Part shown: positions 1-13,010 of the stretch, piece after piece
How the letters are laid out: each line of letters begins with the position of its first letter
How positions within the stretch are numbered: the stretch's first letter is position 1
Source: Cryptomeria japonica
Taxonomy: Eukaryota > Streptophyta > Pinopsida > Cupressales > Cupressaceae
DNA: 64,000 bases
Reading direction: 5' to 3'
NCBI RefSeq assembly: GCF_030272615.1
Contig: NC_081415.1
Coordinates: 418,958,757-419,022,756, forward strand
Made by a program: the position numbers and the translations under genes
The notes under the pieces: generated by a model
Told to the model about the DNA's origin: nothing
Database searches by the model: none
Seen by the model: the letters and a program-made list of their open reading frames with translations, nothing else

Positions 1-1002
1 TGTATCTAAATACACAACACTTCAATTAAGTCATTAGATGCATGGTTAGTAAATCAATAATCAATAATGAACAATAAACCATTACAAAGTGACCTATTGC
101 CTTCTGGTAGATGCGAGTTTAGTCTTGCTCTCAGATTTCATATGCAATACCAGTGACTAGATGACATCTAAACGAAGGATTTAATCTATATGAACATGAA
201 ATTGAGCTAAATGGATGCAAGATTAAGCTAGATATGCATGATTAATCTAACATGATTTAAGAAATATTAAGCTAGATGATTTAACAAATATGAAATAACT
301 AATATGAAATATCTCAATGCACAAAATCTTAATAAACCTAGAGCAAAAACAACATAATAGCAATACAGTCTCCAGGATCCTTGAATGAGAGATAAGAACC
401 TGAATTTATAGAAAATTTAGAAAGAAACCAACGGCTGAGATCAAATGATGATGAGCGGTCAAGATTTTCCAAGAGGAAGCACAATCCAGGTGAATTGATG
501 TGATTGGCTACTTTTCTCGGTTTTAAACGAAATTGAACTAAAACTAAGATAAAATAAAAAAAAACTGATTTATTCTCTATTTCATTCAATTTTGATATTT
601 AAATGTTTTAATTGCTTTCTTTGAGATTATTCTTCAATTTTTAATTTGATTTTAAAGATTCTCTCCAATTGATTTATTTTATCAATTTTTAATTCTTTTT
701 TGTCAATTAATTCCTTTTTTTGATGATTTAATGGCAAATTGATTTATTTAATTAAATATGCTAGGATATTTAATAAAATAAATAAGATAATTGTTTAAAA
801 AATGGTTTTCTTGGAATGATCAATTAATTAAATGATTATTTAATTAATATTGGCTGATTAATTTGCCATGTGACACTGGTGATTTAAGAAATTAATTGTG
901 TGCTCAAGATTAATTTTAAAATGCCTTTGGTTAGGACCTTGGTGTCGTTGTCTAGATTAGGGGCTCATGGTTTAGATGACCATTTTTAGGGTATTACAGT
1001 AG
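1..1002. repeat. AT-rich LTR-like flank, unassigned
   Basis: No coding region is supported here. The right half is built of ATTTATTTAATTAA-like stretches resembling the 3' ends of the Tat LTRs elsewhere in the window, and it ends in GGGTATTACA near 998, which looks like an LTR terminus (CA end). No polypurine tract follows it, so it could be the outer end of another minus-strand element or a solo LTR next to element A. The assignment rests on composition only. Confidence 0.3.
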
Positions 1003-1975
1003 TGCAAAATTTTGTGTGTTAATCCATTTAACAAAGTATTAAACACCACATTCAATGAAACATTACATGAAAGAGAAAAACAAATAAACAAATTAAACAA
1101 CTCCCTCAAATTGTCCCATTGTTCTCTATTCTCACAGACCTTGCAGGATTATGAGTTAGCTCTCAAATGCATGATTGCAAGATGACTACATTATAAACGA
1201 GAGGGAAATGATGCAGTTCTAAAATCTATATGATGATGTGAGATTCTAGAATATCATGATAACTATGCTAAACTGCCATTATCAAGATGCAAAATGATCT
1301 AATTGGTATGCTAATTATGATGCAAAAGCTATGAAAATGCTGCAAATAATGTTGAGATTGCTAAGGATCCTCTAATGGCTGAGAAGAGGGCTATTTATAG
1401 ATTTTCCAAAGCCAAAGCTAAGGTGGCATGAATCAATGGTGAAGATTTGATCTAGAGATATCAACAGTAAAAAATGAAGGTGTTAGAGGTGAGATTGAAG
1501 GATAGGACACTTGTCATCCCTAGAGGGACAAGAGTTAAGGAATCTCCAACAATTGCCAACAATAAGGCAAGTCATGGCAAGGAGGTAAAGAAAATGTGGC
1601 AAAGATGTCATGTGTCCTCAAGAGAGTCTAACCAACCCACAAGAGGTTAGGATGAGGAAGTTGGAGGAGATAGGGTTACTTAAACTCATGGTTAGGTGGG
1701 ATGGGTTAGGATAGAATTTGGTTAGGTTAGGTAGTTAAAGATTAGGACACATGTGCCCAAATTTGAATTAAAAATTCAAATTTAATAGTAATGAATAATT
1801 AAATAAATTAAATTTGCCTATTTAATTAGGAAAAAATAGAAGAAATAATTAGAAATAATGAACCATATAAATAAATTATTAAATTCATTTATATAGTAGA
1901 GGAATAAAAGACTTTTTTCAATTAAATAACTTTGTATTTAATCAGTTATCTCCAGACCAATTTTTAGTTTATACA
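1003..1975 (-). repeat. Element A, 3' LTR (Tat-lineage, minus strand)
   Basis: The right end is firm: the sequence ends in TATACA at 1975 and is followed at once by a polypurine tract read on the minus strand (AGAGGGGCAAAA). A minus-strand TATA box (CTATAAATAG, complement of 1391-1400) and the sequence around it match the promoter region of the young Tat LTR (TATA at 35000-35011). The left end is inferred from the first plausible TG (1003) and from the roughly 400-bp spacing between LTR start and TATA in the young element. The matching 5' LTR lies outside the window. Confidence 0.6.
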
Positions 1976-2021
1976 TTTTGCCCCTCTTTGAAGCAATGTG
2001 CGATGACACGTTGATTCAAAG
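1976..2021 (-). other. Element A polypurine tract and adjacent 36-nt hairpin
   Basis: Bases 1976-1985 are the complement of the polypurine tract that primes plus-strand DNA synthesis. Bases 1986-2021 form an inverted repeat with arms CTTTGAA and TTCAAAG. Pairing position i with 37-i gives pairs at 1-7 and 9-15 with a single mismatch at 8/29. A hairpin of the same length and place occurs in elements B, C and the young Tat element. Confidence 0.7.
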
Positions 2022-2130
2022 AAAAATTCGCTCGGTGCACAGAACGATGCTCTAGATGGTGATATTGATGAGAAATATTGGTCGTTGCCCCATATTTCGA
2101 TAATCACGTGGTAATGCGTGTATGCCCCCT

Positions 2131-2308
2131 GGGAGATGAATGAAAAAAAATGTTTGAATTTTTACGATTTTTTTGATGATTTTTTGAAATTTTTATTATT
2201 TATTGGAATTTTTTCGATTTTTTTTTTGGAATTTTAAAATGTTTTTACATTTTTACCAATTTTTGAATTTGTGATTTTTTTTAAAATTTCTCCATCGATT
2301 CATCTCCC
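2131..2308 (-). other. Element A second inverted repeat
   Basis: The arms GGGAGATGAAT (2131-2141) and ATTCATCTCCC (2298-2308) are perfect complements, 11 of 11, around a T-rich loop of about 156 nt. The motif TATGCCCCCT stands directly before the left arm, as it does in element C and the young element. The loop is much longer than in the other copies (17-31 nt), probably by growth of its poly-T stretches. Confidence 0.6.
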
Positions 2309-5300
2309 GATAGAAATGAGAAAGTGAGGAGGCTTTGAAAAATTAATTAAGTTGAAAAATAAAATAATCTTACTTAATTCCCTCCCTTCTCGCCCCTTAA
2401 AAGGCTAAAAGTGAAAATCATTTTACCACTCACTTTCATTTTCACAAATTGATTTTTGAACTTTTGAGCTCTAGCGTGAAGATGGTGATTCCTTATCACG
2501 AGCACCGATTTGAGCATGCTTGGTGGTTCGAGCAACCTCTTGCATATAGCCCTCCAGTAGGTACTCTAAAATCCTCTTTTGTGTAAATTTTTTGTGATTT
2601 TTGGTCATTTTTTAATGTATTTTAGTGTCATTTTTCCCATTTTAGCATTTTTAGTTTCCTCCTTAGCGCTTAGAGTTAGGGTTTTAGCATTTAGGATAAA
2701 TTAGCGCATATAGTTTTTTTTAGCGTTTTGAGTAATTGTTTTAGCATTTTTATAGATTTAACGTTATGATGCATAGTTTTAGCATTTCGAGTTGTTCTTT
2801 AGCACATCTAGTGTTTCATTGCTTATTTGCTAGATGTTGGCATTTTCGTGGTGCAATTTAGCACATTAGGTTTTTTTAGCACTGAGATGGCATTCTTTAT
2901 TGCTTTGATGGTGCATAGTAGCACATTCAATTTTTTAGCGCTTTCATGCAATTTTTCCGTGTTTTGATTTGACAATTTAGCGTTTGGGTATCAGAATAAT
3001 TAAAATGTGATTTAAATTCTCCCATTTGATTTGTTTTAGATCAGTTTTGATTATCATGATTTGAATTCTTAATAGGATGGATTATAACAATCTCATGATG
3101 TGTTGGTGCCCAAAACCACAGATTGGAAAACCCAAAGACTTGCCAAATCCTCAAGCAGACCAATCAGCCTTGGCCAACGAACAGGGATAGTCAAAGACTA
3201 AATCCCTCTTCACTTTAGGCTCCACTAAACCTAGGTGGGTATGCCTCTTCCTCTCAAGCACAAAAGAGGTTATTTATAGTGGATTTAAACTTTGCTAAGA
3301 CAACTCTTGGCAAGAATGGAAATAATTTTCTGCTACTACTGAGTGCTTTTATTTGAATGTCTTTGAAATTGAAAACTGAATGTAAAGATAATTGTGTATA
3401 AAGATTGTTGTATTTTGGAAATAAAATGCTTTTCGGACATACACGAAATATGCAATAGATTTTCTCTCTCAAGGACCTTATGCGTATCAAATTAGAATCT
3501 CAGAGAATGAATAACAGACCAGTGCCTCTATGTAAGGATATATATGAGACTTTATGGACATAATATCTTATCAACTCAAGAGACAATTTCTCATCAACTA
3601 TGAAGGTTCAATCTGTGTTACACAAACAATGAGAACTTAGTCTTTCACCTAATGCAACAACATGTGATTCACATCATAGAAAATCTATAAACAGATTTAT
3701 CAAGAGGACAAGGATAACTCATCAACACAAAAGTGTACACAATATTTGGAAAAAGAGACAGTGAACCTTGTATATTAATCTTCAAGAAATAATTGCATAC
3801 ATAAGTTGCACTTGTAAATACTTCATTACAGATTGCCTACACAAAATGATACTTCTTCTTCCTATAGACTTCTCTAATACAAAATGATATTCAATCCTTA
3901 CAACATTATGTTGTTCTTATGACTCCCCCTATCCCAAACAAAATTACTACCTATAAGTATGTCCATGAAAAGGCATATATGAAAGGACACACCCTTTCAT
4001 ACACAAGAGGGAGTTACAGACAGTTGCATTCCCAAAGGACACACCCTTTGGTTTGAAAAATAATTACAAGTAATAACCCTAAAATCAAACTAAAGAAATG
4101 CTTTAATAATGTTCTTTTATTTTCTTCCTTGATGAAGTTCCTCCATAAATCTTTAAATATTCATTATCTTCCCAAAATCTCCTGCACATAAGATAAACCA
4201 ATCAAATCCCTTGGTTTGAACATTAAATATATCTCACCTTCAATTAGGTTAGAAAATATTATTTGTAAAATCAATCAAACTCTTATTCATAGGATATATA
4301 TAATTTACCCTAAAGAACATTTTAAATATATTGACTTAGGGTAAATAGCATATGAATATATTTCCTCATAACACTAAAATCCATTTTAATAAATGCTACT
4401 CGTCATTTTACCTTGAGTAAAAAGAAAATAAAATACATTTTCTCTTTTAACAAAATAATAATCACACTTTGATTCCTCACATACATTATAAATATTTACC
4501 CTAACATGTATTCAATTAAGTGTTTTTAGGGGTAAAAATATTTATAAGAACACAATATAATATCCACTTTGGTAATAAAATGCTTTCAATGATTTTCAAT
4601 ATGCTTTTAAAACATTTGCAAATATAATGTATTTCTCTCTTTTGACAAAATATATTTATTTGAAATTTCTCAAAAGGAAAAGTAAAGAATACTATTCATC
4701 GAATTATAATAAATTTACTTTCAAAATGCCTCAAATAATAAAGGACATTACATCTCAAAATAGAATATTAAAATATTATTCTTGGATAAGGAATACTCCT
4801 TGCTCCTTAATGTGCCTAGAAATTTAATTTTTCCCATGTGTACCATCCTGCACAAAAAATGACAAAGTTAGTTTATTGATAAATAAAAATATTTACATTA
4901 GGGATATATTAAAAATAGAATCTTTAATAATGTAATCCCTAAGGCAAATATTTAAAAACAATAAATTTGCCTTAAAAGAGATATATGTATCATTTCTTTA
5001 TAATATAACACTTTTAAATCTAGGGCAAAAATATAATGTGAAATATTCCCAAACATTTTATTTTAATAATGAAGTGATTTTTCTTCTTTAAATAAACTTT
5101 AATAATAAAAATCAATTTAAGAAATCCTTCTCAAAATTTAGTAAATAACATTTAAGAATATTTACTTTTAAAATTTTCAAGAGTTAAAAATGATATTTAA
5201 TAATGCTTTTGGAAAAACAAAATCATTTTCACCCTTAATAAATAAACTATTTAAAATACACTCACCTCATGGAAAAATGAAAATAATAATATTACCTCCA

Positions 5301-6269
5301 AATCTTTCATCGGGGGTAGCTTACTCTATCGGGTTAGTGCAATTTATGTTATGCCAATCCCGATGACTTACTTATTTTTCTAGAATCATTTATTTAAATG
5401 ATTTAAATATATATGGAAATTAGAGTATTTATATATTGCTTTTGAAAATAAACTCTTTATTTCCTTCAACCGACTACATAGTGTTTGATCATTTTATTTG
5501 ATCAAACACAAAATCTTTTATTTCCTGCACATTACACGAGCTCAAAGTTTGTGTTAGTTTTTAAAACATCATTTAGTTTCATAACACAAATTATTTAAAT
5601 GCTATAATATTAATTGGAGGATAAAAAATAATATTTTTAAACTTAATCACTCTCCAATTAATATAATTAAGATTGATTGTAAAAAAATAAAAATACTGTG
5701 ATGGAATTCAATCAGTGTAATGTCCTTGTCAAAACCGCTCAATGTCTAGATAACATGATTTTGAGAAAAATTTAACATTGCACATAGTAAATTGCATTTG
5801 GATTTTTTTTACAAGATATATAAAAAAAAAATATAATACTAAAATTTGACATAATAATACTTGCATGTAAACAGAAATGCAAAGGCATCTTACTTTCAAA
5901 CAAAAGAATTAGGGTTTCAGAGGGCGCACCTGGAGAGATCCAAATTTATGAAGCACATACATACCTCGCATCATAGGTTCCTGAGAGTTGATCATAGGTA
6001 ATACACACACTCGAATGGAGAAAATTTCTTTCAAGTGTGAACTTGGAACTCTAAAATTTGAAAATTTTAGGGTTCCAACATGATGAATGAGAGTCAATGA
6101 TAAAATGCTCAATGAGCTTTGATCGATATCTCACATGAGCGATACATGTTGAAAGATAGATTGATAAATCAAAATGTTGATATGTCGATATGATATGATT
6201 GCAGTGAATTTAGGTGTTCTCTAGTCTTGAGAATATTACCTGAAGACTTGGAATCCGATACCCCGTCTT
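2309..6269. other. Long spacer of element A, no gene supported
   Basis: From about 2580 to 3000 the sequence is a degenerate low-complexity tract built on TTTTAGCATTT-like words. From about 3100 to 5880 it changes to plain AT-rich DNA and could be a separate insertion starting at TGTTGGTGCC (about 3101), but I found neither paired termini nor a target duplication. Short open frames at 3254-3490 (-), 4627-4827 (+) and 5909-6112 (-) have no recognisable content. Just before 6270 the sequence begins to resemble the lead-in to the PMD ORF. Confidence 0.4.
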
Positions 6270-8219
6270 AGACAGGCTAAGCTTGACATTATTGACATAT
6301 GTGGATTATCCACATTGATAGATATGCCCTGATATATGATTAATCAAGGTTTGTTGACCGCACTAGTCGAGAGATGGCATAGCAAGCATAACACCTTCTA
6401 CCTACCTACTGATGAGATGATAGTGACATCGAAGGATGTCTACAGGATTTTGTGTATTCCTGTTGTTGGAGACATTGTTATCTATGATACGACCGAGCAT
6501 GGTGGTATAGATGCATTGAGGAGGATATTTCATGACAAGCACATTTGCTAGTATGAAATCTCCTGGTAGGAGATGCTTGATTTATCTTATGCTCCATTGC
6601 CTTCTGTTCTTTTCGGATTCATTATAGGATTCTTTTTTCTTGACCATAGGTCAAAGGTATTATTGGTTGGCTAGGGTCACGTGTTAGAGTGGATGATTAT
6701 AGAGGGTACACAGTATTCTTGGGGTTCCTACATGATCGCACACTTGTATCATGATCTACACAAAGTGATCTATCTTGGAGCTACCAGTTTGTCAGTAGAG
6801 GTCACACTATTGCAGATCTAGTGCTGGGAGCACTTGGTCATTACACACCCTTTGGCAGAGAAGGATCATCCAACTGGGAGACCTTATGTTTGCGGATATG
6901 CAGGTGTTGTTGTCCAACGTAAGCTAAGCAAACTAGAGTACTGACGACATGTGTTAGATGACTTAGATATAATAATTTGCAGTCCTTATCAAGATTGTGA
7001 GCCATGGCTAGAGGATACATTCAAGATGTCTTATGCTTTTTTTTCTTAGTATCTAATTGGATGCACTCTCTTTTTGATTGAGTATTTCATTATTACCCAA
7101 GTACTGAGGTAGTATGGACAAGTACAAGATTTTCCACAGGGTACAACACATTATGCATGGAGACATCAGGATGTGGCCAATTGGGGGCCTACTATTTCTT
7201 ATGAGAAGGCTTGTACAAAGTGTCTATCACTTGGGGCTCAGGATTGGTACTATCTACGAGGCACTATGGATGGGGGTTTTACTACAGAGTATTCACAGTA
7301 TTTTTTGGCACATTGATTCCCGAGATTATCATGTCCTGATGAGCTAGTGCCAACATTCGATGATGAGGAGGAGCAACCACCATGCAGGGATTCGAGACAG
7401 AGGAGAGATGGTGATGAGGGTGGAGGGGATGGAGGAGGTGATTGTGGAGATGGTGGAGATGGTGGTGGAGATGGAGGAAATGCTAGATATGGAGGAGGTG
7501 GTGGTGGATGGGATGGTGGAGCTAGAAGCTTAGTAGAAGAAGCAAGTACAATAGGAGCAAGCAATTCGAGACCTCCTAGAGAGCTACCTAGTGATTGGGA
7601 GACATGGGTAGTCAGGAGAAGGAGATTAGGGGGATAGACAAGATAGATGTAGCACGCACCTAAAGGCAGAGACATAATAGGAACATCAGGCAAAGAAGGC
7701 ACAAGAACCGTCATGATAGATGCTTATAAGAGTGTCATCCCATCAGCAGTAGGCACAGATCGGTGACCTATAGAGTTAGGTACAACAGCCATAGGGAAAG
7801 GTGACACAAATAGACCCAATTGGTATAGGCATAGACACATACGCAAACTCAGATTATCATGCTCATAGTAGAGAGGGATACTGTGACAAAGATATGGTCA
7901 TGATGAGGAGTTGATATAGACCTTGTAATAGATAGCCACTCAAATAATTACCAAGGATACCATTAGGGATCTCATATATCATTCAACATGGGATGATTAC
8001 TACAGGGGTCTCTACTTCTAGGTTGTGCCCCCAAAGAGACGAGCAGAATCCTATGCACAAAGTTATAGGAATGGGGGATCACATCGAGGCACAAAGAGTT
8101 GGGGCATCATAGGCCAAAGGAGACACCTAGGTGGAGGAGATGGTCCATCAGGTGGTGCCTCAGTAGGCACAACTAGACCTATAGCTTCTGGGGAGAGTTC
8201 AACTCATTGCCCTAGTTGA
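6270..8219 (+). pseudogene. Antisense PMD-domain ORF of element A (decayed)
   Basis: The plus-strand sequence encodes a plant mobile domain protein (PMD, the MAIN/MAIL1-like 'aminotransferase-like' family), in the opposite direction to the host element's gag-pol. The clearest stretch is 6336-6551: LLTALVERWHSK, then a T-F-x-L-P-x-x-E-M block and a YRILCIPVVGDIV block, the usual PMD N-terminal pattern. Stops and frameshifts follow, with recognisable PMD-like pieces to about 7345 (for example WRHQDVANWGP-like residues near 7160). A Gly/Asp-rich tail lies at 7347-7637, and a C-terminal piece with VPPKRR (8025-8219) aligns with the end of the copy in element B. It cannot make a full protein. PMD proteins occur both as host genes and inside plant transposons. 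Its origin by capture is inferred. Confidence 0.7.
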
Positions 8220-9110
8220 CATTTAGATATCACACATTTGATTTTGTTGTATACACTTTGATGAGACATTTGGTGATTCATGTCATTAATTTTTGTGGTG
8301 TATCTCTCATATTTTATGATATCATTGTATACTGGACATCGATTCTTTTTTATTATATGAGATGCAATTGATATTATTTGCCCTATAAGGTTCATGATGT
8401 GATGGATGCATCTTATTTACATGGTTATGCATTTATTTTTTATATAATTTATGTGATCTATATGATGGATGTATGCATTTTTTTACATAATGGATGCCTT
8501 TTTATGATTATGCATTTTTATGAATGTTATTGATGATGAGATGCATACATGATGGATCTATTTATGATGGTCCATGATTATGAATGATTATGAAATTGAT
8601 GATAATGAATCTATATGATCATGTTCTTGTACTTATGAAAGATGCAATGGTTTTATGTACTATGATGAATATGGTATGATATATGTACAATTTATGGATA
8701 TGAGATGTCTACTCCATTTGATTCCTTTATGCATTTGTAATTTTTTTATGTATAATGTATGAATGATGTGAAATGCAATATTTTACCAAATGTATTGGTG
8801 TGTGAATCTTACACACAATACATGGACTAACTAAATGAATGGTATATTGTACAATGATGAAATGTTATAAAATAAAATGAAATGATATGAATTGGTGAAC
8901 AGTGCAATATGGAGAAATTTTTTATTCTTGTTAATGTCCAATGTACTCAATCACTTAATAAGAGACATAACACCCTTTTGTATCCTTTAACCTTGGAATG
9001 TGAGATGTCTAGCAAGCTTATGGAAAATGCTAGATGAATGTAATCTATTCTACTTATGTGATCACTAATTAATGAAATGATGCAACCAAATCATTCATTT
9101 TATCATGCTT
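8220..9110. repeat. ATGATG-rich low-complexity tract after the PMD ORF (A)
   Basis: A long simple-sequence-like region made of ATGAT, ATGATG and TATGA words with no open frame of note. Element B has a tract of the same composition in the same place, directly after its PMD ORF (about 21590-22010), so it belongs to the element rather than being random. Confidence 0.6.
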
Positions 9111-10024
9111 TTTATCATCATTGAGCCTTTAAATTGTGGTAAGCTAGTACAAACATCAATGGTCTAATTGGACCATGATGACCTGAGTACATCTTACTTG
9201 GATTTTGATATTGGAAATTAACACAAGCATCAAGGTATGATTTAACCTGGATGAACTGAGTATTTATTGCATGCAATAGACAAATGTTAATCATTTTCCT
9301 AGGCAAATCTGAAATGCCATTGATGATATATGGTTGATCATGTCCTGCGAAAAATTTGCACAGTACTAGTGATTAAATAACATCTCTAAAAAATAACAGA
9401 CAAAGAAAAGATCATGCCCCTTCCTTGTTCCTCTATTTTGAAACATCCTTGAGTCACTCAGGAAGCATGGTAGCAAAAAATCAAGATACAACAATTGAAC
9501 ATTCCTGCTAAAGTGTTTCAACCATGATTCAGAAGATATCATGCATTGATGTTTGTTTTGTGTGATTTTTAAGTTTTATTTTGATAGTCATTCAACGTTC
9601 AATTTTTTATGTTCAATGTTCCATGTTGTATGTCAAGAGTTCTATTTTATGAGTTTTGTTGTGTTGTTGCTCTGCCCATTGTGTTTAAGATCAATGTGAA
9701 TTGCCCCCAACTAAGTTCAAGATTGCGCCCCTAGTATAGAAACAACCATTTATTACGGATATATGCAATGATCCAAACCATGGTGAGAATTGCATTTGAT
9801 GCTTGACTAAGTCCAAGACTTTGTTATGGATACTACAATGGCAATGGATGGATGCAAGTGGAAAGATGCATGACCTAATAGATGGAAGAGCTAACTAACA
9901 AATAATGCTTGTTTTTAGGTTTTCACCATTTGTTTTTATAGCACTTTTTCTCTTTTTTTTTTTTTTTTCTTTTTCTGATGTTTTTGTTTTTTATTTATTT
10001 TTATTTTTTTTGTATTTTGAATTT
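9111..10024. other. Spacer between PMD ORF and integrase end (A)
   Basis: Non-coding. The start (TTATCATCATTGAGCC near 9111) has counterparts in all Tat-type copies here: about 22130 in B, 33366 in C and 37546 in the young element, with the shared words 'CATCATTGAG' and 'GATCATGTCC' or similar. The final part (9950-10024) is T-rich, as it is just before the integrase ends in B and the young element. Short frames such as 9118-9306 (-) are not supported as genes. Confidence 0.5.
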
Positions 10025-10960
10025 TCAGACATAAAAATCCTTCAAATATAAGTTTTTGATAGGATCTTCAAGTGAATCCCATTCTGGTGTTGATAATTGA
10101 TAAGCTCCAAATCCATATACAGTTGTGATAACCAAAGGGCCCAACCAGTTTGTCTCAAACTTCCCTTTCTTTTCCTGATCTTGTTGGTTACATGGATTCT
10201 CTTTCAACACTAGATCTTCAACTTTAAATTCCTTGGGCCTAACCTTGTGATTGTAACTTCTGCACATTCATTGTTGATATTCTCTGAAGTGATCAAAAGC
10301 ATTCTGACGATGTTCTTGAAACAATTCTAACTCATGTAGTCTGGATACCTATTGTTCTTCATCTGGAATAAGACCCTTGAGTGATACATCTAGGGAAGGT
10401 ATCTCCACATCAATAGGCAATATTGCTTTAGATTTGTATCAAGAGAGTATGGTGTGGCACTTGTTGGTGTGCGGATACTAGTGTGATATCCCCACAGAGT
10501 AGGGTTCCTATGATATTTATAAGAGGTACCACCTCAATCCATTTTGTGAAATACTCGGTAGTTGTGAGGATGAATTTGTGACCATTCGCTGAAGGTAGAT
10601 GAATATTTCCTATTAGATCAAGACCCCATTGACAAAAAGGCCAAGAATTTGCTAGGGTATGAAGCTCCTAAGCTGGTGCATGTATGAGATTGCCATGAAT
10701 CTGACATTTCTTGTACTTCTTAGTGAACTAAAAAGAATCTTTTTCCATAGTTGGCCAATAATATCCCGATCATATGAGTTTCTTTGCCAGAGTAAGACCA
10801 CTTGAATGGGTTCCATAGATACTGTTATGAACTTATTTCAAGGCCTTCTTAGTTTCTTCCTTCTCAAGGCACCTGAGGATATTACCATCTAGGCCTCGCC
10901 TATAAAGTGTATATGCAATGATAGTATAGCGAGTGGATTGTGAAATGAAGTTTCATTTTT
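10025..10960 (-). pseudogene. Element A integrase, core deleted
   Basis: On the minus strand the C-terminal part (10025-10267) is open and keeps the integrase C-terminal module, with VEDLVLKENP, then NWLGPLVITTVYGFGAYQLS and a final YLKDFYV, all aligning to the young element's integrase end. Upstream, homology to the linker, the zinc-binding region and the first catalytic Asp can be followed to about 10960 through several stops. Between about 10500 and 10530 the sequence jumps from the region after the catalytic Glu straight to the EYFTKWIE region, so the second Asp (TDNG block) and the Glu block are missing, about 0.3 kb compared with the intact copy. It is non-functional. Confidence 0.75.
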
Positions 10961-11039
10961 TATTCCTTAATAGGTTGGGAGGAAGAGTGTTATCTTTCAA
11001 GTATGTATAGATTTGGCCATAGCGGGAGGAATGAGGTCT

Positions 11040-13010
11040 GACTAGGTGACAGATGATTTGGGTATCAGGATATTCCTAGGTGGGTTAAAACAATTATTCC
11101 ATGAGGAAGTCATAATGATCTTGATTTTCTTGTGTTTGGAGAAAAGAAGCAATTGTAGCCATGGCATCTGTTGCTTTATTGTCATTCCTTGGAATTTGAT
11201 CAAAAGTGATTTCTACAAAATACTTTTTGAAGTCATCAACCATATTTTTGTAAGGCATTAGTTTGTCATCTTTTGTTTGATAATTGTCATTGAATTGATT
11301 GATGACCAATTGAGAATCTCCATAAACATGTAAGTTGGTGATATTCTATTCTATAGCTATTTTAATTCCCATGACCAATGCCCCATATTTTTCTATATTG
11401 TTGGTTCTTGGGAAAATCAATCTGTATGACTTTGGGGTAGTGTGACCTTCAGGTGTGATGAATAGTATGCCTGCTCTTAATCCATATTGGGTATAAGAAC
11501 CATCAAAGTACAATTTCTAGGTTGTCTCTATGACTACTAGGACAACTGCATCTAGGAATTCAATATGAATGGATTGTCATCATGAAGTGTGCTTCTACTA
11601 GTTGGTCGGCAATTAATTGACCTTTAATGGCTTTTCTGTCAACATACTCAATATCAAACTTGCTAAAGATCATGACCCACTTTGCTAGTCTTTCTATCAA
11701 TGTTGCTTTGTTGAGAAGGTACTTTAACAGATCTATTTTGGCTATCAATTTGACAGAGTGAGTTAGCATATAGTGTTAGAAATTTTGGGATGCAAACACT
11801 ACAACTAAGCACGCTTTCTCAATAGGTGAGTAGTTGAGCTCATATCAAACTAAAGTCATGTTGATGTAATAAATGGCTTGTTCTTTCCCTTCATGATCTT
11901 TTTGTGCTAGTAGAGCTCCCAAAGATACATCAGTGGTTAATATATAAAGAAATAATGGCTTTCCTTTGATTAGCGACATTAACATAGGCAAATTCATCAA
12001 ATATTATTTTATCTCATTGAAGGCCTCTTCACATTGGTCATCCCATTTGAAAGGGATGTTTTTATGCAAGAGATGAGTAAATAGGTGGCATCTATTAGCT
12101 AATTGAGTGATGAATCTTCTGATGGATTGAAGTCTTACTGGAAGAGATTGTAGTTCATTGATATTTTTAGGAGATTCCATTTCCATGATGGTCTTTACTT
12201 TAGCCAGGTCCACTTATATCCCTCGTGTTGAAACAATATATCCTACAAGCCTTCCAGATGTGACTCCAAAAGTGCATTTCTTTGGATTTAGCCATAGCCT
12301 ATATTTTTCCAATCGATCAAATATATTACCCAAGATTTCTAGATGTCTCTAGTGTATGATTTTGCCAATAAATCATCAATACAATCTTTAGCCATAGCCT
12401 ATATTTTTCCAATCGATCAAATATATTACCCAAGATTTCTAGATGTCTCTAGTGTATGATTTTGCCAATAAATCATCAATACAATCTTCCATAAAGTTGT
12501 GCATCATATCATGAAAAATTGTTCTCATTGCTCTCTAGTATGTAGCCCCTGTATTCTTGAGTCCAAAAGGCATTACATTCTAGCATAAAGTACTCCAGAG
12601 GTATGTGAAAGTCATCTTCTCTTGATATTCGGGAGCTATTTTGATTTGATTATACCCTAAGAAATCATTCATTAAAGAAAACATGGCATGTCTAGTTGTT
12701 AAGTCTACAATGTTATCTATGTTTGGTAAAGGAAATTCATCCTTTGGGCACACTTAATTGAGATATATAAACTTTTTACACACTCTGATACTCTTGTCTA
12801 ACTTGGAAACAAGAACTATATTTGATACCCACTTTGGATATGCTACGGGCATGATAAACCCCACATCTAATAGTTTCTTCAATTCTGCTTTAACAAGTAA
12901 GGTTATGTGAGGATACATATTTCTAAGTTGTTGTTTCACTGGTTTAGCCTCTGGAGAGACATTTAGATGATGCATTATAAGATCTGCATCTAGCCCTAGC
13001 ATGTCTGCAT
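11040..13010 (-). pseudogene. Element A reverse transcriptase, RNase H and archaeal-type RNase H (decayed)
   Basis: Read right to left on the minus strand this gives RT, Ty3-type RNase H and a second RNase H, the arrangement that defines the Tat lineage. Recognisable parts are the RT N-terminus with DPDL/HHL-like residues and KKLLDVGFIMP (12754-13002), the RT end with SLPVRLQSIRRFITQLANRCHLFTHLL (12004-12213), the RNase H end with RLAKWVMIFSKFDIEYVDRKAIKGQ (11560-11769), and the end of the second RNase H with YQTKDDKLMPYK (11094-11309). The catalytic YVDD of RT has become CIDD and sits inside a 100-bp tandem duplication. Frameshifts and stops occur throughout. Confidence 0.85.
12291..12488. 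repeat. 100-bp tandem duplication within element A RT
   Basis: The unit starting GCCATAGCCTATATTTTTCC at 12291 recurs at 12391, a period of exactly 100 bp, with no difference seen by eye over two copies. It copies the RT catalytic region and, because 100 is not a multiple of three, shifts the frame. The near-identity of the two copies suggests that it arose late, after A was already decaying. Confidence 0.9.

Noticed and set aside
3100-5880. A separate LTR element in the spacer of A
   Set aside because: There is a change of composition and a plausible TG start, but no paired LTRs, PBS, PPT or target duplication were found, so it is left unassigned.
7250-7714. Minus-strand Pro/Ser-rich open frame of 154 codons
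   Set aside because: It is the reverse reading of the Gly/Asp-rich tail of the PMD ORF; GGA/GAT repeats read backwards give Pro/Ser codons without stops.
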